From positions 1,116,001 to 1,180,000 of the forward strand of contig JAKLMB010000006.1 of NCBI GenBank assembly GCA_022813625.1: a stretch of 64,000 bases of DNA. The letters run 5' to 3'. This stretch comes from Aaosphaeria pasadenensis. Lineage: Eukaryota > Ascomycota > Dothideomycetes > Pleosporales. A program made the position numbers and the translations under genes. Numbering within the stretch: position 1 is the stretch's first letter; each line of letters starts with the position of its first letter. Positions 19,686-31,912 of the stretch are shown in pieces. Below the pieces are notes generated by a model, which saw nothing but the letters and a program-made list of their open reading frames with translations, ran no database searches and had not been told where the DNA came from.

Positions 19686-22654
19686 ATGGCCTACCAAGGA
19701 CCTGGTGGTTATGGGGATCCTCATGCAGGAGTACGCAACAGCCATTTCCATCAAGCTACTGAGTTGTCTTATCACTAACACTATTCACAGCGTGGCTACG
19801 ACGAGCCCCCACACCGACAACAAGGGGATGAAGAGGAGGTTCAGCGTTCGTTGCTCGGTCACAACCCTACCGGAACTCAGCAAGGTCCATTCGACGACCA
19901 CCATGGCGTCTACGGCGGTGCATCCGACGTTCGCCCTCAGAGCACATATAGCTTGACCGAGACATATGCCTCCGACACACCCACGCGATATCCCGGCCAG
20001 GCACATGATGGCTCCTCCGATGTTTACTCCGCGACTGGAGGCTACGACCCAGCCTCTGAGTTCGGAGCTCCACACCGTGCTCCCTCACCGTATGCCAGGA
20101 GTGAGACCAGCTCAACAGAGGCCTGGAGACAGCGACAGCAGCCCGGCGGCGGTGCCGCGGGTGGCTTGAAGCGTGGAATGACCCGTAAGGTCAAGCTCGT
20201 TCAGGGCTCCGTCCTCAGTGCCGACTACCCCGTCCCCAGTGCCATCCAAAATGCTATCCAGGCTAAGTACCGCAACGACCTCGAGAGCGGAAGCGAGGAG
20301 TTCACCCATATGCGATGTACGTTTCAGGTTCCCATATTGACACTGCCGAGACCCGAGCTGACAGCTACCAGACACCGCCGCAACTTGCGACCCCAACGAT
20401 TTCACCCTAAAGAATGGCTACAATCTACGACCCGCCATGTACAACCGTCATACCGAGTTGCTCATTGCTATCACCTACTACAACGAAGACAAGGTCTTGA
20501 CTGCGCGAACCCTTCACGGTGTCATGCAGAACATTCGCGACATTGTCAACTTGAAGAAATCTGAATTCTGGAACAAGGGTGGTCCAGCTTGGCAAAAGAT
20601 CGTTGTCTGCTTGGTTTTCGACGGTATCGACCCCTGTGACAAGGGTACTCTCGATCTCCTCGCAACCGTCGGTGTCTACCAGGATGGTGTCATGAAGCGT
20701 GACATTGACGGCAAGGAGACTGTCGCTCACATCGTAAGTTGTTAATCAGCAAAATCTAGCCACCGCAAGCAACTAACTGGGTATAGTTCGAGTACACCAC
20801 GCAATTGTCGGTCACTCCAAACCAGCAGTTGATCCGTCCCCACGACGACAGCGCCAGCACTCTTCCCCCGGTCCAGATGATGTTCTGTTTGAAGCAGAAG
20901 AACAGCAAGAAGATTAATTCTCACAGATGGCTTTTCACCGCATTCGGCCGCATCTTGAACCCGGAAGTCTGCATCTTGCTTGATGCTGGTACCAAGCCTG
21001 GAACTAAGTCTCTCCTTGCTCTTTGGGAAGCCTTCTACAACGACAAGGATCTTGGAGGTGCCTGTGGTGAGATCCATGCTATGCTTGGAAAAGGCTGGAA
21101 AAATCTCCTCAATCCGCTTGTTGCGTCCCAGAACTTTGAGTATAAGATCTCCAACATTCTCGACAAGCCCCTGGAATCGTCTTTCGGTTACGTTTCCGTG
21201 TTGCCCGGTGCTTTCTCCGCCTACAGGTTCCGTGCCATCATGGGAAGGCCGCTCGAACAGTACTTCCATGGCGACCACACCCTTTCCAAGATCCTCGGAA
21301 AGAAGGGTATTGAGGGCATGAACATTTTCAAGAAGAATATGTTCTTGGCTGAGGATCGTATCCTCTGCTTCGAGTTGGTTGCTAAGGCTGGCTCTAAATG
21401 GCATCTTACCTACGTGAAGTCCTCCAAGGGTGAGACTGATGTGCCGGAAGGCGCTGCTGAATTCATTGGCCAACGTCGTCGTTGGCTTAACGGTTCGTTT
21501 GCTGCCAGTATCTACTCTCTGATGCATTTCGGTCGTATGTACAAGTCTGGCCACAACATCATTCGCATGTTCTTCTTCCACATCCAGATGTTGTACAACA
21601 CCTTCACCGTCTTCCTCTCCTGGTTCGCTCTGGCTTCCTTCTGGCTCACTACCTCCGTTATCATGGATCTTGTTGGTAATCCCAACCCGGAGACTAATCG
21701 TCATGGCTGGCCCTTTGGTGATAAAGCTACGCCAATCCTGAACCTCGTTCTCAAGTACCTCTACCTCGCCTTCCTCGGTCTCCAATTCATTCTCGCCCTT
21801 GGTAATCGTCCCAAAGGTTCCAGATGGTCTTACATGCTGTCCTTCGTCGTTTTCGCGCTCGTTCAATTCTACATCATCATCCTGTCGATGTACCTTGTGG
21901 TCCAAGCTTTCACGAGTGGAAAATCCGTTGGTCTCAACACCGATGGCAGTGCCGGCGATTTCGTCGAATCGTTCTTCTCTTCCGACGGTGTTGGTATCAT
22001 TCTCATTGCTTTGGCTGCTACCTTCGGTCTCTACTTCGTCGCCTCGTTCTTGTACCTTGACCCATGGCACATGTTCACTTCTTTCCCGCAGTATCTTCTG
22101 GTCATGTCATCGTACATCAACATCCTCAATGTCTACGCTTTCAGCAACTGGCATGATGTATCCTGGGGAACCAAGGGTGCTGATAAGGCCGATGCTCTCC
22201 CATCTGCGAAGACCGAGAAGGCTTCTGACGGCAAACACACGGTTATCGAGGAGCCTGATCTACCGCAGGCCGATATTGACAGCCAGTTCGAGGCCACAGT
22301 GAAGCGTGCTTTGGCTCCTTACGTTCCACCCGTCGAGAGCACCGAGAAGACACTCGAGGACTCGTACAAGTCTTTCCGTACCCATCTCACGACTTTCTGG
22401 ATCTTCTCCAATGCAACCCTTGCGGTCGTCATCACCCAAGACAGCTTCAGTCGCCTTGGTTTCTCGGTTAGTACTTCCATTTTCTAGGGTATATCGCTTT
22501 TGCTAACAGCTTGTAGTCCGATGCCAATGAGCGTACCGCCCGTTTCTTCCAGGCCCTCCTCTGGGCAACTGCATTCCTCTCCCTCATCCGTTTCATTGGC
22601 TGCCTGTGGTTCTTGGGCCGCAGCGGTCTTTTCTTCTGCGTCAGGAGGCGATAA
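19686..22654 (+). CDS. Class III chitin synthase
   Basis: Five exons: 19686-19730, 19791-20316, 20372-20733, 20787-22466 and 22517-22654, for 916 residues. It polymerises UDP-GlcNAc into chitin at the hyphal plasma membrane. An N-terminal ~150-residue Gly/Pro/Ser-rich region leads to the GT2 catalytic domain: ITYYNEDK, VCLVFDGIDPCDKGTLDLL, ILLDAGTKPG (substrate/metal aspartates), LAEDRILCFELV and GQRRRWLNGS (Q540-R-R-R-W544, the processivity/product motif). Six or more membrane helices follow, and the tail ends LWFLGRSGLFFCVRRR. Sequence around YTAATCDPNDFTLKNGYNLRP and the length (about 915) place it in class III, specific to filamentous fungi. Codon bias is strong. Confidence 0.95.
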
Positions 22655-23607
22655 ACGCACATCTCCTCTCGCGCCGCGCAATCTAACTAGACGGAGTCTA
22701 TCAACGGCCGTGTTGCATTATCAATGCTTCGATTCCCACGATCTCAATTCCGATCTTCATGTGCTGGCGTTTTGGTATGCTCGACTCCAGCAGGCTGGCT
22801 GCTGAGTAGTCTGAATATTTGGTAAAGAGAAAATTTGATTTTTTGAGAGTTGCCGGAGACGGAGCAATCTTCATGACCTGTACTATTCCACCCAGCGGCA
22901 TCTGAGGCACCTTTATTCCCCTGTTCAAACACTCCTGTCATCATCCTACACGGGAGCCTTTCCAAGACGCCCTTCGAAATTGGACCATATCTCCATGTAC
23001 AATTTGCGGGCATTCTCGAGGTGGGCTTAGTTCTGGGCATGGATGTTTGAATTAAGGAGGGCCTTTTCCTTTTGAATTATACAAGTACTTTAACGACTGA
23101 AATACAATGGTGTTAATTTTTTGTTTCTACTTAAAGTTTCCAATATGCAAATGATCGTTCAACGTGTGGTTTTCTTGTTGAACGTAGTCCTTCGATATGT
23201 TCTGCCCAATTGTTATCAGCTATTCCAATGATACAACGCCGTCTAAACTTCCTACACCTACCTTTTTGATATGGCCGACACTACCATTTGATTGTACAGG
23301 CATCAATCACCAGCTCATCAGGCACTGAGCGGAGCTCACAAGCCCTTCAAATCGCTACCAGCGCCTGCCTGCCTTGAAAAGATTTAAATCCACCAATCCC
23401 CAGGAATTAACATCAAATGAGGGGAAGAATAAGGTCAGAGAGAAGGATTTGCTTGGGTAAGTAATTGAGACACTTAGCAGAGAGACACTTAGCAGAGATA
23501 GGTACGGCTCGTTGGACGGCTACGTTCGATTCTCATTGTCTCATTATGTGACTTCGCCACTGGAAACTAAGACCAAAAGTCCGCAATTATAGCTCTCCCA
23601 TGGGCGA
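22655..23607. other. Intergenic between convergent chitin synthase and GGT-like gene
   Basis: About 950 bases, AT-rich. Contains a tandem duplication of GACACTTAGCAGAGA-like sequence near 23468-23500. No gene is seen. Confidence 0.4.
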
Positions 23608-25511
23608 TTATAGCGGCACAGCAGCACCATCGCCTCTCAGATCACTTCCGCCGCTCCAAACCATGGCCCCATCATCAAAATGCTGCCTGATAATCTGACC
23701 CCTCCCGAACATGCCTCTCGCATACCCACTGAGCTGCTCGACATGATGTCCCAGCGCCCTCAACTCCTCCACGACCTTTGAATCAATGCCCTCCTCGACA
23801 TAGATGGTCGCGTCCGTCATCGTCCCATCATCACTGGGCATGCCGGCTCCGATACAGATCCGCGGGGCGTCGAGCGCGGCCTGAGGATTCAGCTTGAAGA
23901 CCTCCTGATTGAGCAGGACCTGCACATGGCCCTGGGGCTGCATGAAGCCACCCATTACGCCGTACACGCTGTGCAGACTCTGGTCCTTCGCGTAGGTGAT
24001 GAGGCCCGGAATGATAGTGTGGTACGGCCTCTTCCTCGGGGCGAGGACGTTAGGGTGACCGGACTGTGCGAGGCTGAAATTCGCGCCGCGGTTCTGCAGC
24101 GTGAAGCCGCAGCCCTTGGGGATGATTGCGGTGCCGAACCCCCCGTAGTTGCTGTTGATGAAGGAGATGGCGTTGCCTTCTGGGTCCGAGGCGCAGAAGT
24201 ACACGGTGTCGCTCTGGAGGTGGGCGGGGGAGCCGTGGATGGGCGCCGAGGCGGCTTTGGATGCGTCGAAGAGCTTCGCGCGGTCCGCGAGGTACGGTTG
24301 CGAGATCAGATCTGCGGAGGGGACTTTCACGACGTTGGGGTCCGTGACGAACCAGTGGGCGTCGGCGAAGGCGATGCGGAGGGCTTCGATGACGGCGTGT
24401 AGGTGCGTGGTGCTGTTGTGGTCTGTGAGGGACCATTTGGGGATCTTGCCTTGCTTTTCGAGCTCTTGGATTATGCCTAGGGCCATGAGGGCTACGATAC
24501 CTTGGCCGTTTGGCGGGTGCTCCCAGAGCTCGATGCCGTGGCCTTCAGTGTTGTCGCCAACGCCTTGACCGGTGTATTTCAGCGATATGGCGTCGACTGG
24601 TTCAGAGCCAGTTTCGGCGTGGTGCTTGAGGTCGTCGAGCGTGAGGTGACCTCCAAGGTCGGTGACCACTTTGATGAGCTGTTCGGCGACCTCGCCCTCG
24701 TAGAATCCCTTTTTGCCGTGCTTGGCTAGGAGTCTGAATGTGTTGGCTATGGTTGGATTCTTCATGATTTCGCCTGCTTTGGGTGCCCTGGCACCACCTG
24801 GTGCTGAGGAATCTTTCTTGAGCATTTCGGCGCCGTTTGGTGAGGCCTTTCGGATTGCGGACTCGCTGTGTGCCCACTGGAGTTGAAATTAGCGACAATG
24901 ATCGAATCGAAATAGTTGATTTATAGGAAGGCTTACGAATGTGGCAGAAAGTTCAGAAACAGCAAAACCCTTCTCCGCAAGCTCAATAGCAGGCGTCAGG
25001 ACCTCCTCCAGAGATACCTTTCCGCTGCCGAACCTCTCAACCACGTCGACCCATCCCGCCGCAGCCCCAGGAACAGTAACAGCATGGACACTGTCCATTG
25101 GGATCTGCCCAGTCTGTCCGTCTGGGATCTTCAAATCTTTGCGGATCTGCTCGAGCGTAACATTTTGTCCCGAACGGCCCGATCCATTGAGAGCATGCAC
25201 TTTCTTCGTCTTGGCTTCGTAGAACAGACAGAATAGGTCGCCGCCAATGCCGGTTGATCCAGGTTCTGTGACATTAATGGCTGCAGCGACGGCTACAGCA
25301 GCGTCCTATTCAGTTCATTAGTAAACTCTTTTCCATAATCGGCAGTAACCCATACCGCAGCATTTCCACCTTTCCTCAGAATATCCAACCCAGCGGCCGT
25401 GGCAAGTGGTTGTGTCGAAGAGACGACCGCTTTCGTACTGTGTACAACGGAGCGTCGACTGGGGAAATGTATGAACTGAGGTTCAGGATGTGGGTAGACG
25501 TTGGGTGCCAT
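23608..25511 (-). CDS. Gamma-glutamyltranspeptidase/cephalosporin-acylase-like Ntn hydrolase
   Basis: Three exons on the minus strand: 25511-25356, 25305-24937 and 24876-23608, for 597 residues. The start context is GATCATGGC. STKAVVSSTQPLATAAGLDILRKGGNAADAAVAVAAAINVTEPGSTGIGGD is the typical start of the large subunit. The likely autoprocessing nucleophile is Thr399 in QSDTVYFCASDPEGNAISFINS; classical GGTs have a Thr-Thr-His at this point, so DTVYF indicates the GGT-like/acylase subgroup. GGFMQPQGHVQVL and APRICIGAG complete the small subunit. No signal peptide or membrane anchor is seen, so a cytosolic rather than vacuolar/secreted enzyme is likely. The substrate (glutathione-like gamma-glutamyl compounds or amides) is inferred. 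Confidence 0.88.
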
Positions 25512-26371
25512 GATCAATTAGGTAATGCTATGGGGGAGCTCGTGGAGTTGTTGGTGGGGGGGAATTAACCAACGTCAATAATGCGGGGTCCTTGAAGTTG
25601 TGATACTGATGCTTTTCAATTTGTTAATAGCCGTATCTGAGAAGGAAACGGGTGTAACTGTGATTGTATGAAGAGAACAGATGACGAAGTATAAAATACC
25701 AACAAACGTCCAGTGATTTATCAGGGAATTGAGTCATGTCGGCATGTAGTGATACCTAGGTACTTACCTAGGTAGGAACTGGTAATGATGCTACGATATA
25801 ATCAAAGCTCCGAATACGGCGAACACGGCAACCTCGTGTCGGATAACAACAGATAAGAAAGCGGATAAGACTTATTATTCAAAGGCAAATTGGATACTGT
25901 GGACATGAACGGATACTGGCGGGGAATTGGTTTGCAACGTCGCGCGGCTTGCCCAAGTTGACAGGTCGAATAATATAGAAGTGCCTTTCCCGTTTCCCGC
26001 TGCGGAGTTCGCCTCCAAAATAGCGTCATTTGGATTGGTTGTAGGCGTACCATGATCGTCTATTTATGTAATAGAGTGGTGGTTTCGTTGGAATTGGCCG
26101 GGCAGAAGGAAGATATTCAGGTGATGGGGTAAAATGTAGTCCTGGATGTCAGTGCCTCTACCGTTAAATGCTGAGTACATTTTGATATCAAACTTGATGT
26201 AGATTACTACATATGTCATCGAAGGGTACTTGGGGATTCGTTCAATTAGAGAGTGAGGGTCCATCACGTGAAGATGCGATTTGCCAAGATGTCGGCCCGA
26301 GAACGTCGCGCGTCCCAAAGTTCTCGATTTTCTTTTGTATCGTTTGAACCCCAGTGTCAGACTGAACAACC
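25512..26371. other. Divergent intergenic region, GGT-like gene / mitochondrial release factor
   Basis: About 860 bases holding both promoters. A repeated, near-palindromic CCTAGGTA motif occurs at about 25755-25777 (ACCTAGGTACTTACCTAGGT). No gene is seen. Confidence 0.4.
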
Positions 26372-27737
26372 ATGAAAGTTGCGCCATGGATATGCCGTAG
26401 CTGTCTTACCCGAATTTCGAGGTCTCCGCTTCGGCGGCTGGCTCGCTTCCAATCTACGAGTGAGTGAAGTACGACGTAATACCTATCCAATGCGAAGTGG
26501 GCTCATGATCCAACAGGTTCAACATCCGAGTCGATTTCTCCAGCATTACTGGCAAGAGCTCGTACGATTGCCTCAGAACAGAAGGAATTGACCGAAAAGC
26601 TTGCCAATGGCTTCGATGCTCGCGCAGCAAAGAAACTTGGTCAGCAATCAGCAATCGTCAATGCTCTACAAACATGGGACAAGGCAAATGAGGTAGCTAT
26701 TCCTTGAAAAGCCAGTCCTCTTACCAATTGTCGACTGACACAAACAGTCTGTGACCGAGCTGGTCTCTTTGATTCACGATCCCACGACCGACGCAGAACT
26801 CCGCGACCTGGCCGCTGACGACCTTGGCTCCTCACGATCAGCCCTCGCAGAGGCTGCAAAGAGCCTGACGACCTCACTTGTACCTGTCCATCCGTTCGCG
26901 CACCTCCCATGTCTACTCGAAATACGGCCTGGAGCTGGCGGGTCCGAAGCTGCCATCTTTGCGGGAGATCTAGTTCGAATGTACGAATCGTTCTGCAACC
27001 GCAACAATATTCGGACGACTTTTCTGAAATACGAGAACGTCAATGGCACTTCTGAGGCTGGATTGCCGCTGTCCGAAGCCGTTATCGAAGTCGAGTCGGA
27101 AAACGCATACGGTCTGTTCAGGTGCGAGGCAGGTGTTCACCGAGTACAGCGCGTGCCAGTGACAGAGACAAAAGGCAGAACACATACCTCTGCGGCCTCC
27201 GTGCTGGTATTGCCTAGTTTGCAAGAGAATAGTCTTGGAGAGGCAGATTTCGAAGACCCAGAAAGTGACTATTATGTCGATCTCAAAGAGGTTAGGGTGG
27301 AGGTGATGAGGGCCGGTGGCGCTGGCGGGCAGCATGTCAATAAGACTGAGTCTGCCGTTCGGCTAACGCACTTACCGACAAACACCGTGGTCTCCATACA
27401 GGACTCGAGATCGCAGTCCAAGAACAAGGACAAGGCATGGCAGCTGCTCCGGTCGCGTCTGGCCCAAGCTAGACGAGAGAAAAGGGAGGACGAGATCGTT
27501 GCCATGAGGAGAAGCGTGGTTGGCGTGGCGAAAATGGGACGAGGCGATAAGATTAGGACATACAATTGGGGTCAGCAGCGGGTCACGGATCATCGGAGTG
27601 GCACGACGGTGCATGATCTAGACGATGTCATCCAGGGTGGCCAGACCCTCGAAAAGGTTATGGAAAGTGTCAGGACCTGGCTTATGGAAAAGGATGTAGA
27701 GGCCATGATAGCAGAGGAAGAGTTCGCAAAGAAATAA
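26372..27737 (+). CDS. MRF1: Mitochondrial peptide chain release factor 1
   Basis: Exons 26372-26459, 26517-26692 and 26748-27737, for 417 residues. It hydrolyses peptidyl-tRNA at UAA/UAG stop codons on mitochondrial ribosomes. An N-terminal Arg/Ser-rich stretch with no acidic residues (WICRSCLTRISRSPLRRLARFQS) is the presequence. Then come the coiled helical domain 1, EIRPGAGGSEAAIFAGDL (domain 2), FRCEAGVHRVQRVPVTETKGRTHTSAASV, and the catalytic GGQ tripeptide at about 281-283 in GAGGQHVNKTESAVRLTHLPT. The basic C-terminal helices contain KIRTYNWGQQRVTDHR. It has all class I release factor domains, not just the GGQ domain, so it is the codon-reading factor rather than a rescue factor. Confidence 0.93.
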
Positions 27738-28461
27738 ACTTAATCATGGCGCTAATTGTCGCTACAGAGGGCGGACTTGTGAGGCTGGTCCCTGATTCGA
27801 TTTTGTGTCTACTGCAGTATATTCACTGTCACAATTTCAAAGGCTTGTTGCTGTTAACTGGCTACAATACACTCTTAGAAGATCTATTAAAGTATTAAAG
27901 AAAGATAACCTACAACTACTATATATTTACAGGTACATTTATAAGACTTTAGTACCGTTCACTGGCTACACTATATCCTTACATAAGAGGTAGTTTAGGT
28001 ATAAGAGATACATGCATCTACAGCCTACAACTATATGTTTGCAAATGTTTTCACAAGGCCTTTAGATAGTCAATTGGCTACAATACACTGAGAAATAGTC
28101 ATTCTAGGCAAAGAAGGTACATGAAGTTAGTAGTCAGCCAACCCAACGCGCCTGCTCTCTGCATGTGTTTAAAACCACCTCCAGAGTACAATACATGGGC
28201 TAGGGAAGAAGATCTTGACGAGGATCTCGTCAAATCTTATCTATCCTAACCTGCCTCACCGCAACTACTGCGCGATCTCACACGTGATCGCGCCCAGGTG
28301 AAGGCGGTTTAGAACAAGAGTACATATACGTCGCCTCTCACCTTAACCTTCTACTCTTCCTTTATTAACCTTACTTCACCTTCATAAAGCTTATTCAGAC
28401 TGTCACCTACCTTTTCATGATTCTCTGCCTTATTGCTCTAATCATATCTCCAACAAAAGCT
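27738..28461. other. AT-rich flank with left copies of degenerate ~19-bp motif
   Basis: From about 27840 the base composition turns sharply AT-rich (TATATATTTACAGGTACATT type). Three copies of the motif AACTGGCTACAATACAC occur at 27854-27872, 27957-27975 and 28070-28089, all in the same orientation. No gene is seen. The stretch looks like a mutated transposon edge. Confidence 0.55.
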
Positions 28462-30273
28462 ATGGCGGAAGACCTCAATACCTCCAACCATCAGATTATA
28501 TGAAGTTCAACACAAAGGAACTCGAAGTTGCGGACGAGCAGAACCAAATGTCAACGCAGATGCATCGTCTTAATAGTCTTCTAACTCAGAAAATGAGTAT
28601 GACGCCCTCGGGTTTCCCTCTTGGGCACGATGTTGTGGAGAAATCCCTAACGGAGCTAGAGGAAACCATTCATGGATTCAGCAAGCACTCTAAGGATATG
28701 TTGCCCCCAATCACGGAGGAATTGTCCATGGAACTTCTGGATCAAATATTCACGAGGTTGAAGCTTGGTGGTCGCATACTCTACCCGACCGGCGTGGATC
28801 CTTTCGAAATCCCGCCACCACGATTCTCCATCAAGGAGCAGAGCATCGCCGATGCAACGCGTATATAGCCCTCGCTCGCGCTGTCGTCACCCATCTGAGG
28901 CAGAGAGCGTTGACAACTTCTGTCGTTTCACGCGGAAAATGAACAGTACGTCTGCAACTCCGCCAGACTTCGAAGACGCGTGCAGGTTGGTAGGCGTTGA
29001 CTCAAGTACCCTCTCCCTGGGAAGCATGTCGGAGGAGAACCCCAATCATGAGATCATTCTCGAGCCACACCAAGTGGTTGCTGCTGCCGCAATGATCATG
29101 TACATGTTGTCGCCGATCTCATCGACGATGCTTAGGGATGAAGTTGGATTGGGGAAAACATACGTAGGGCTCGTTGCCGCCATACGTGTTTTCCAAATTC
29201 GGGTGTCGGCATCTGGACCTGACGCTGAAGAAGATTTGGCTGACATAGCAGATCTCGTCGCAGTGGATGAGATCATCGAGCTCGAGCTCGAAAATCCTGT
29301 CTCGGGATACAGCTTCATCGTAATCCCGAATGCTGCGATCGGAGCTTGGAAAGAGGCGCTCATCAATTTCGCCATGTTGGGCTCCCTTGACTGGTACCAG
29401 ATGACCAGTCAATCCAATGTAGACGACAAGACTGCGGTTGCGCCAACAAATGCAGCCAAATTCAATGAGTGGATCGGGGAAAAGTTGGCACAGAAGCTAC
29501 AAAAGCCCATATTCGTGCTAGTCACATACGCAACATTCTATCGGCAATTCCTGCGATTTGACAACGCCAAAGCAAGGGCCATGAACCTGGCCAAAATGAA
29601 GAAGGCGCAAACGAAAGCACGGCGGAACTATGGCTACAAACAGGAGGAGGAAGATAACGCATGTGAAGGGTCATCACAATACCTTAACAAGGGGGACAAG
29701 GGGATCAAGGAAGATGTACCAGAGACTATCGAGGGAGCAAACCCATCCGAGAAGATTGAGTGTGGGAGACTGCTTACCCAAGATCAGATCCGGCCCTGTT
29801 ACTCGCCGTTGGAAACACCTCTTGACTCTAACTCTAGAATCATCGATGATGTCAACAATTGGAAGAATATCAATACTCAGACAGAGGACAGGCACGTCTG
29901 GCTGGCTCCCTGTTGGTATTGTATTGCCTGCCAAAGGATACTCTACAGTGCATTGTAGCGAGTTCAACAGTAGACAATAGTCTTTAGCACTATTATTATT
30001 ATTTTTGTCCTGTACTTCTCTGTGACTTTGCATCTGTATTGCCTAGCTAGAAATCTATATTCAAGAGCGTACTGTAACCAGCCCAACCAGTTTAATAATA
30101 GTTGATTAGCAGTCATTAAGTACGTTGTAGCCAGTTCAGTGTGCGGTGACCAGTTTAGTACGTTGCAGCCAGTTCATTATCAGTTAAACATTTATCTAGG
30201 ATTGCACCGTAGTTAGTTGAAGGAATATATCAGCATCTAAACGCATATTGTACAGTACGTTATAATCAGTTCA
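27854..30273. mobile_element. Candidate transposon remnant bounded by inverted sets of a ~19-bp motif
   Basis: Left copies (27854, 27957, 28070) read TGGCTACAATACAC. Right copies read GTACGTTGTAGCCAGTTCA, the reverse complement with drift, at 29948-29966, 30069-30085, 30120-30138, 30141-30157, 30158-30175, 30204-30220 and 30255-30273. Such opposed subterminal arrays are typical of cut-and-paste DNA transposons or MITE-like elements. The interior holds a truncated helicase-like reading frame that stops inside the first right copy. I see no transposase, so the element class is unknown. Confidence 0.5.
28462..29958 (+). pseudogene. Truncated SNF2-family helicase-like gene (relic)
   Basis: Two overlapping frames, 28500-28868 and 28765-29958, encode one damaged protein. 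The second has MLRDEVGLGKTYVGLVAAI, a Walker A/motif I of SNF2 ATPases (D-E-x-G-L-G-K-T), and YSFIVIPNAAIGAW like motif Ia. The C-terminal half of the ATPase (DEAH box, motifs III-VI) is absent: the frame ends in the repeat copy at 29948. A 43-base GT...AG segment (28861-28903) could join the two frames, so an intact but truncated gene is possible. The first frame (MKFNTKELEVADEQNQ, with GFPLGHDVVEKSLTELEETI) is the N-terminal domain or an unrelated piece. Probably a captured or decaying accessory-helicase fragment. Confidence 0.5.
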
Positions 30274-31912
30274 AATAAGTCTCTCGGCCTTATTCAGCCA
30301 ACTTACCTCTCTGTGTACCCTGAAGGTCACTAAGAAGGCAGCAATTAGGCACTAGGTGCTTTTCCCGGCATCTATAATCCCCAATACGACACATTAAGAA
30401 GTTAGACGGCTTAAGGTTCGCTGCAGACGCTCAATGCTTTAGAATGACATGTCGATCTTAGCCTCTCTGATGGCCTTCGTGGCTCAGACACTCGCCACAA
30501 GCCAGGGAAGTACGCTTGGCCATTCCGTACTCGTACCATACGTGTAGATGGGCCTGAATCAGTGAGTTACGCGGTAAATTTCTCCAAGTTCAAACAATCA
30601 GTTGCTTCTAACTCAGGAATGTATCCTGTATGAGGTGTTGCCCGCCCGCTTAAGAAGATTGTCCTGTCTTCAAAAGTCTCTGGTGCAAAGCGCCTCATCT
30701 ACACTGCTCCCCCACTTTTGCCTTTACGCCCGTAAACATAGAGCAACATGCTTAAACTGTTGTTGCTGAAGATTGTGTCAGAAAAAGCAGACTCACATCA
30801 AAACAAGCTCCAGACCATTTTAGCAAGTGCGGGACGGAGGCCGAAAATTACCGCGAAGTCCCGTAGCGGCGGGACTTGTGGATACAAGTCTCTCTCTAGG
30901 GCGTAGGCTTGGTATGAGTGTCGCAGTATGGCTTCATGTCACCTGGGCTAGTTCAGCTGTGTATGTCGTTGGTTGGTTGTAGTGGATACAAGGCGCTGGG
31001 CCACAGTAGTTCCCATGCGCAATCTCAGGATCATGGGGATATATTCGCTTCGTGAAAAACGTGATTGCATATTATTCACGAATAGATGGGTAGAAATTGG
31101 CATGCTCGTTTCAAAGGCAGAGGCGTCCAGATCAGGACAACTTTATAGTTGTTTGCTCCGATGCCGTGTAATTGTCATGTGCATATTCAGATATGCAGGG
31201 AGGCCTTCAATTGTCTATCTTGGAGTGAAATTACCGCATGGTTTCGACTACGATTCCGACGACAAGGTACTCGGAAGTGTTTACCAAGTATCAATTGTCC
31301 CCGCGCAAACCGGTGGCTTTAATTGCCGCATCTAGACTGGCTACAATAGTCTGGGATAAGGCAATGCCTGGTAATTCTCCTTGATAGCGCCCAAGCAACT
31401 CAAGAAGTGGCTTTACAGAATGAAGATAACTCTGCTTGTGGATCCGAGGGTATGAAGTGGTCGTGGGGTGCGAAAAACAAGTTCAAGACCAATCAAAAGA
31501 GCGAATGATCGTCGAGTCGAGTCAGCATACCTTTAATCGCCACCAACTTGTATCAATTTCCACCACGCGTCGACACAATGAAGCCCCCGTCCAACTCAAT
31601 TCCCCCGCATTTCTCCACATTGGCGCTATCACTTCCTACCCCGGATTGTCGTCTATTCCAGGCAAGCGGCTCCACTTCGTTCATGTGGTGGCTGAAGTAG
31701 CATGCAACACGGGCCTGCGATTCTAGATCGTCAGGAGGATGACTTCCAGATAGTGGGGGAGTGAATGGAATGGTACATGCTTGTTATAGAAATGATGTCC
31801 CTACATCAGGACAGAGATCTTCGCTTTATTTTGTGTGTCCACTCACTCCTCCTCCTCTTGTCCTTCACTCCCTCCTCTACTCCATTGTTCGACTTCTTCC
31901 ACACACTTCATC
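30274..31912. other. Gene-poor accessory stretch
   Basis: 1.6 kb with only short, unconvincing ORFs (for example 30973-31335). One more copy of the CTGGCTACAATAGT motif lies at 31334-31350. A short GC-rich patch with GCGGGAC at both ends (about 30829-30880) stands out in AT-rich DNA. The last ~100 bases are pyrimidine-rich, the leader of the MFS gene. Confidence 0.4.

Noticed and set aside
20742..22070. 442-codon minus-strand ORF opposite chitin synthase
   Set aside because: It mirrors a strongly codon-biased real exon; antisense frames stay open as an artefact and the protein has no family features.
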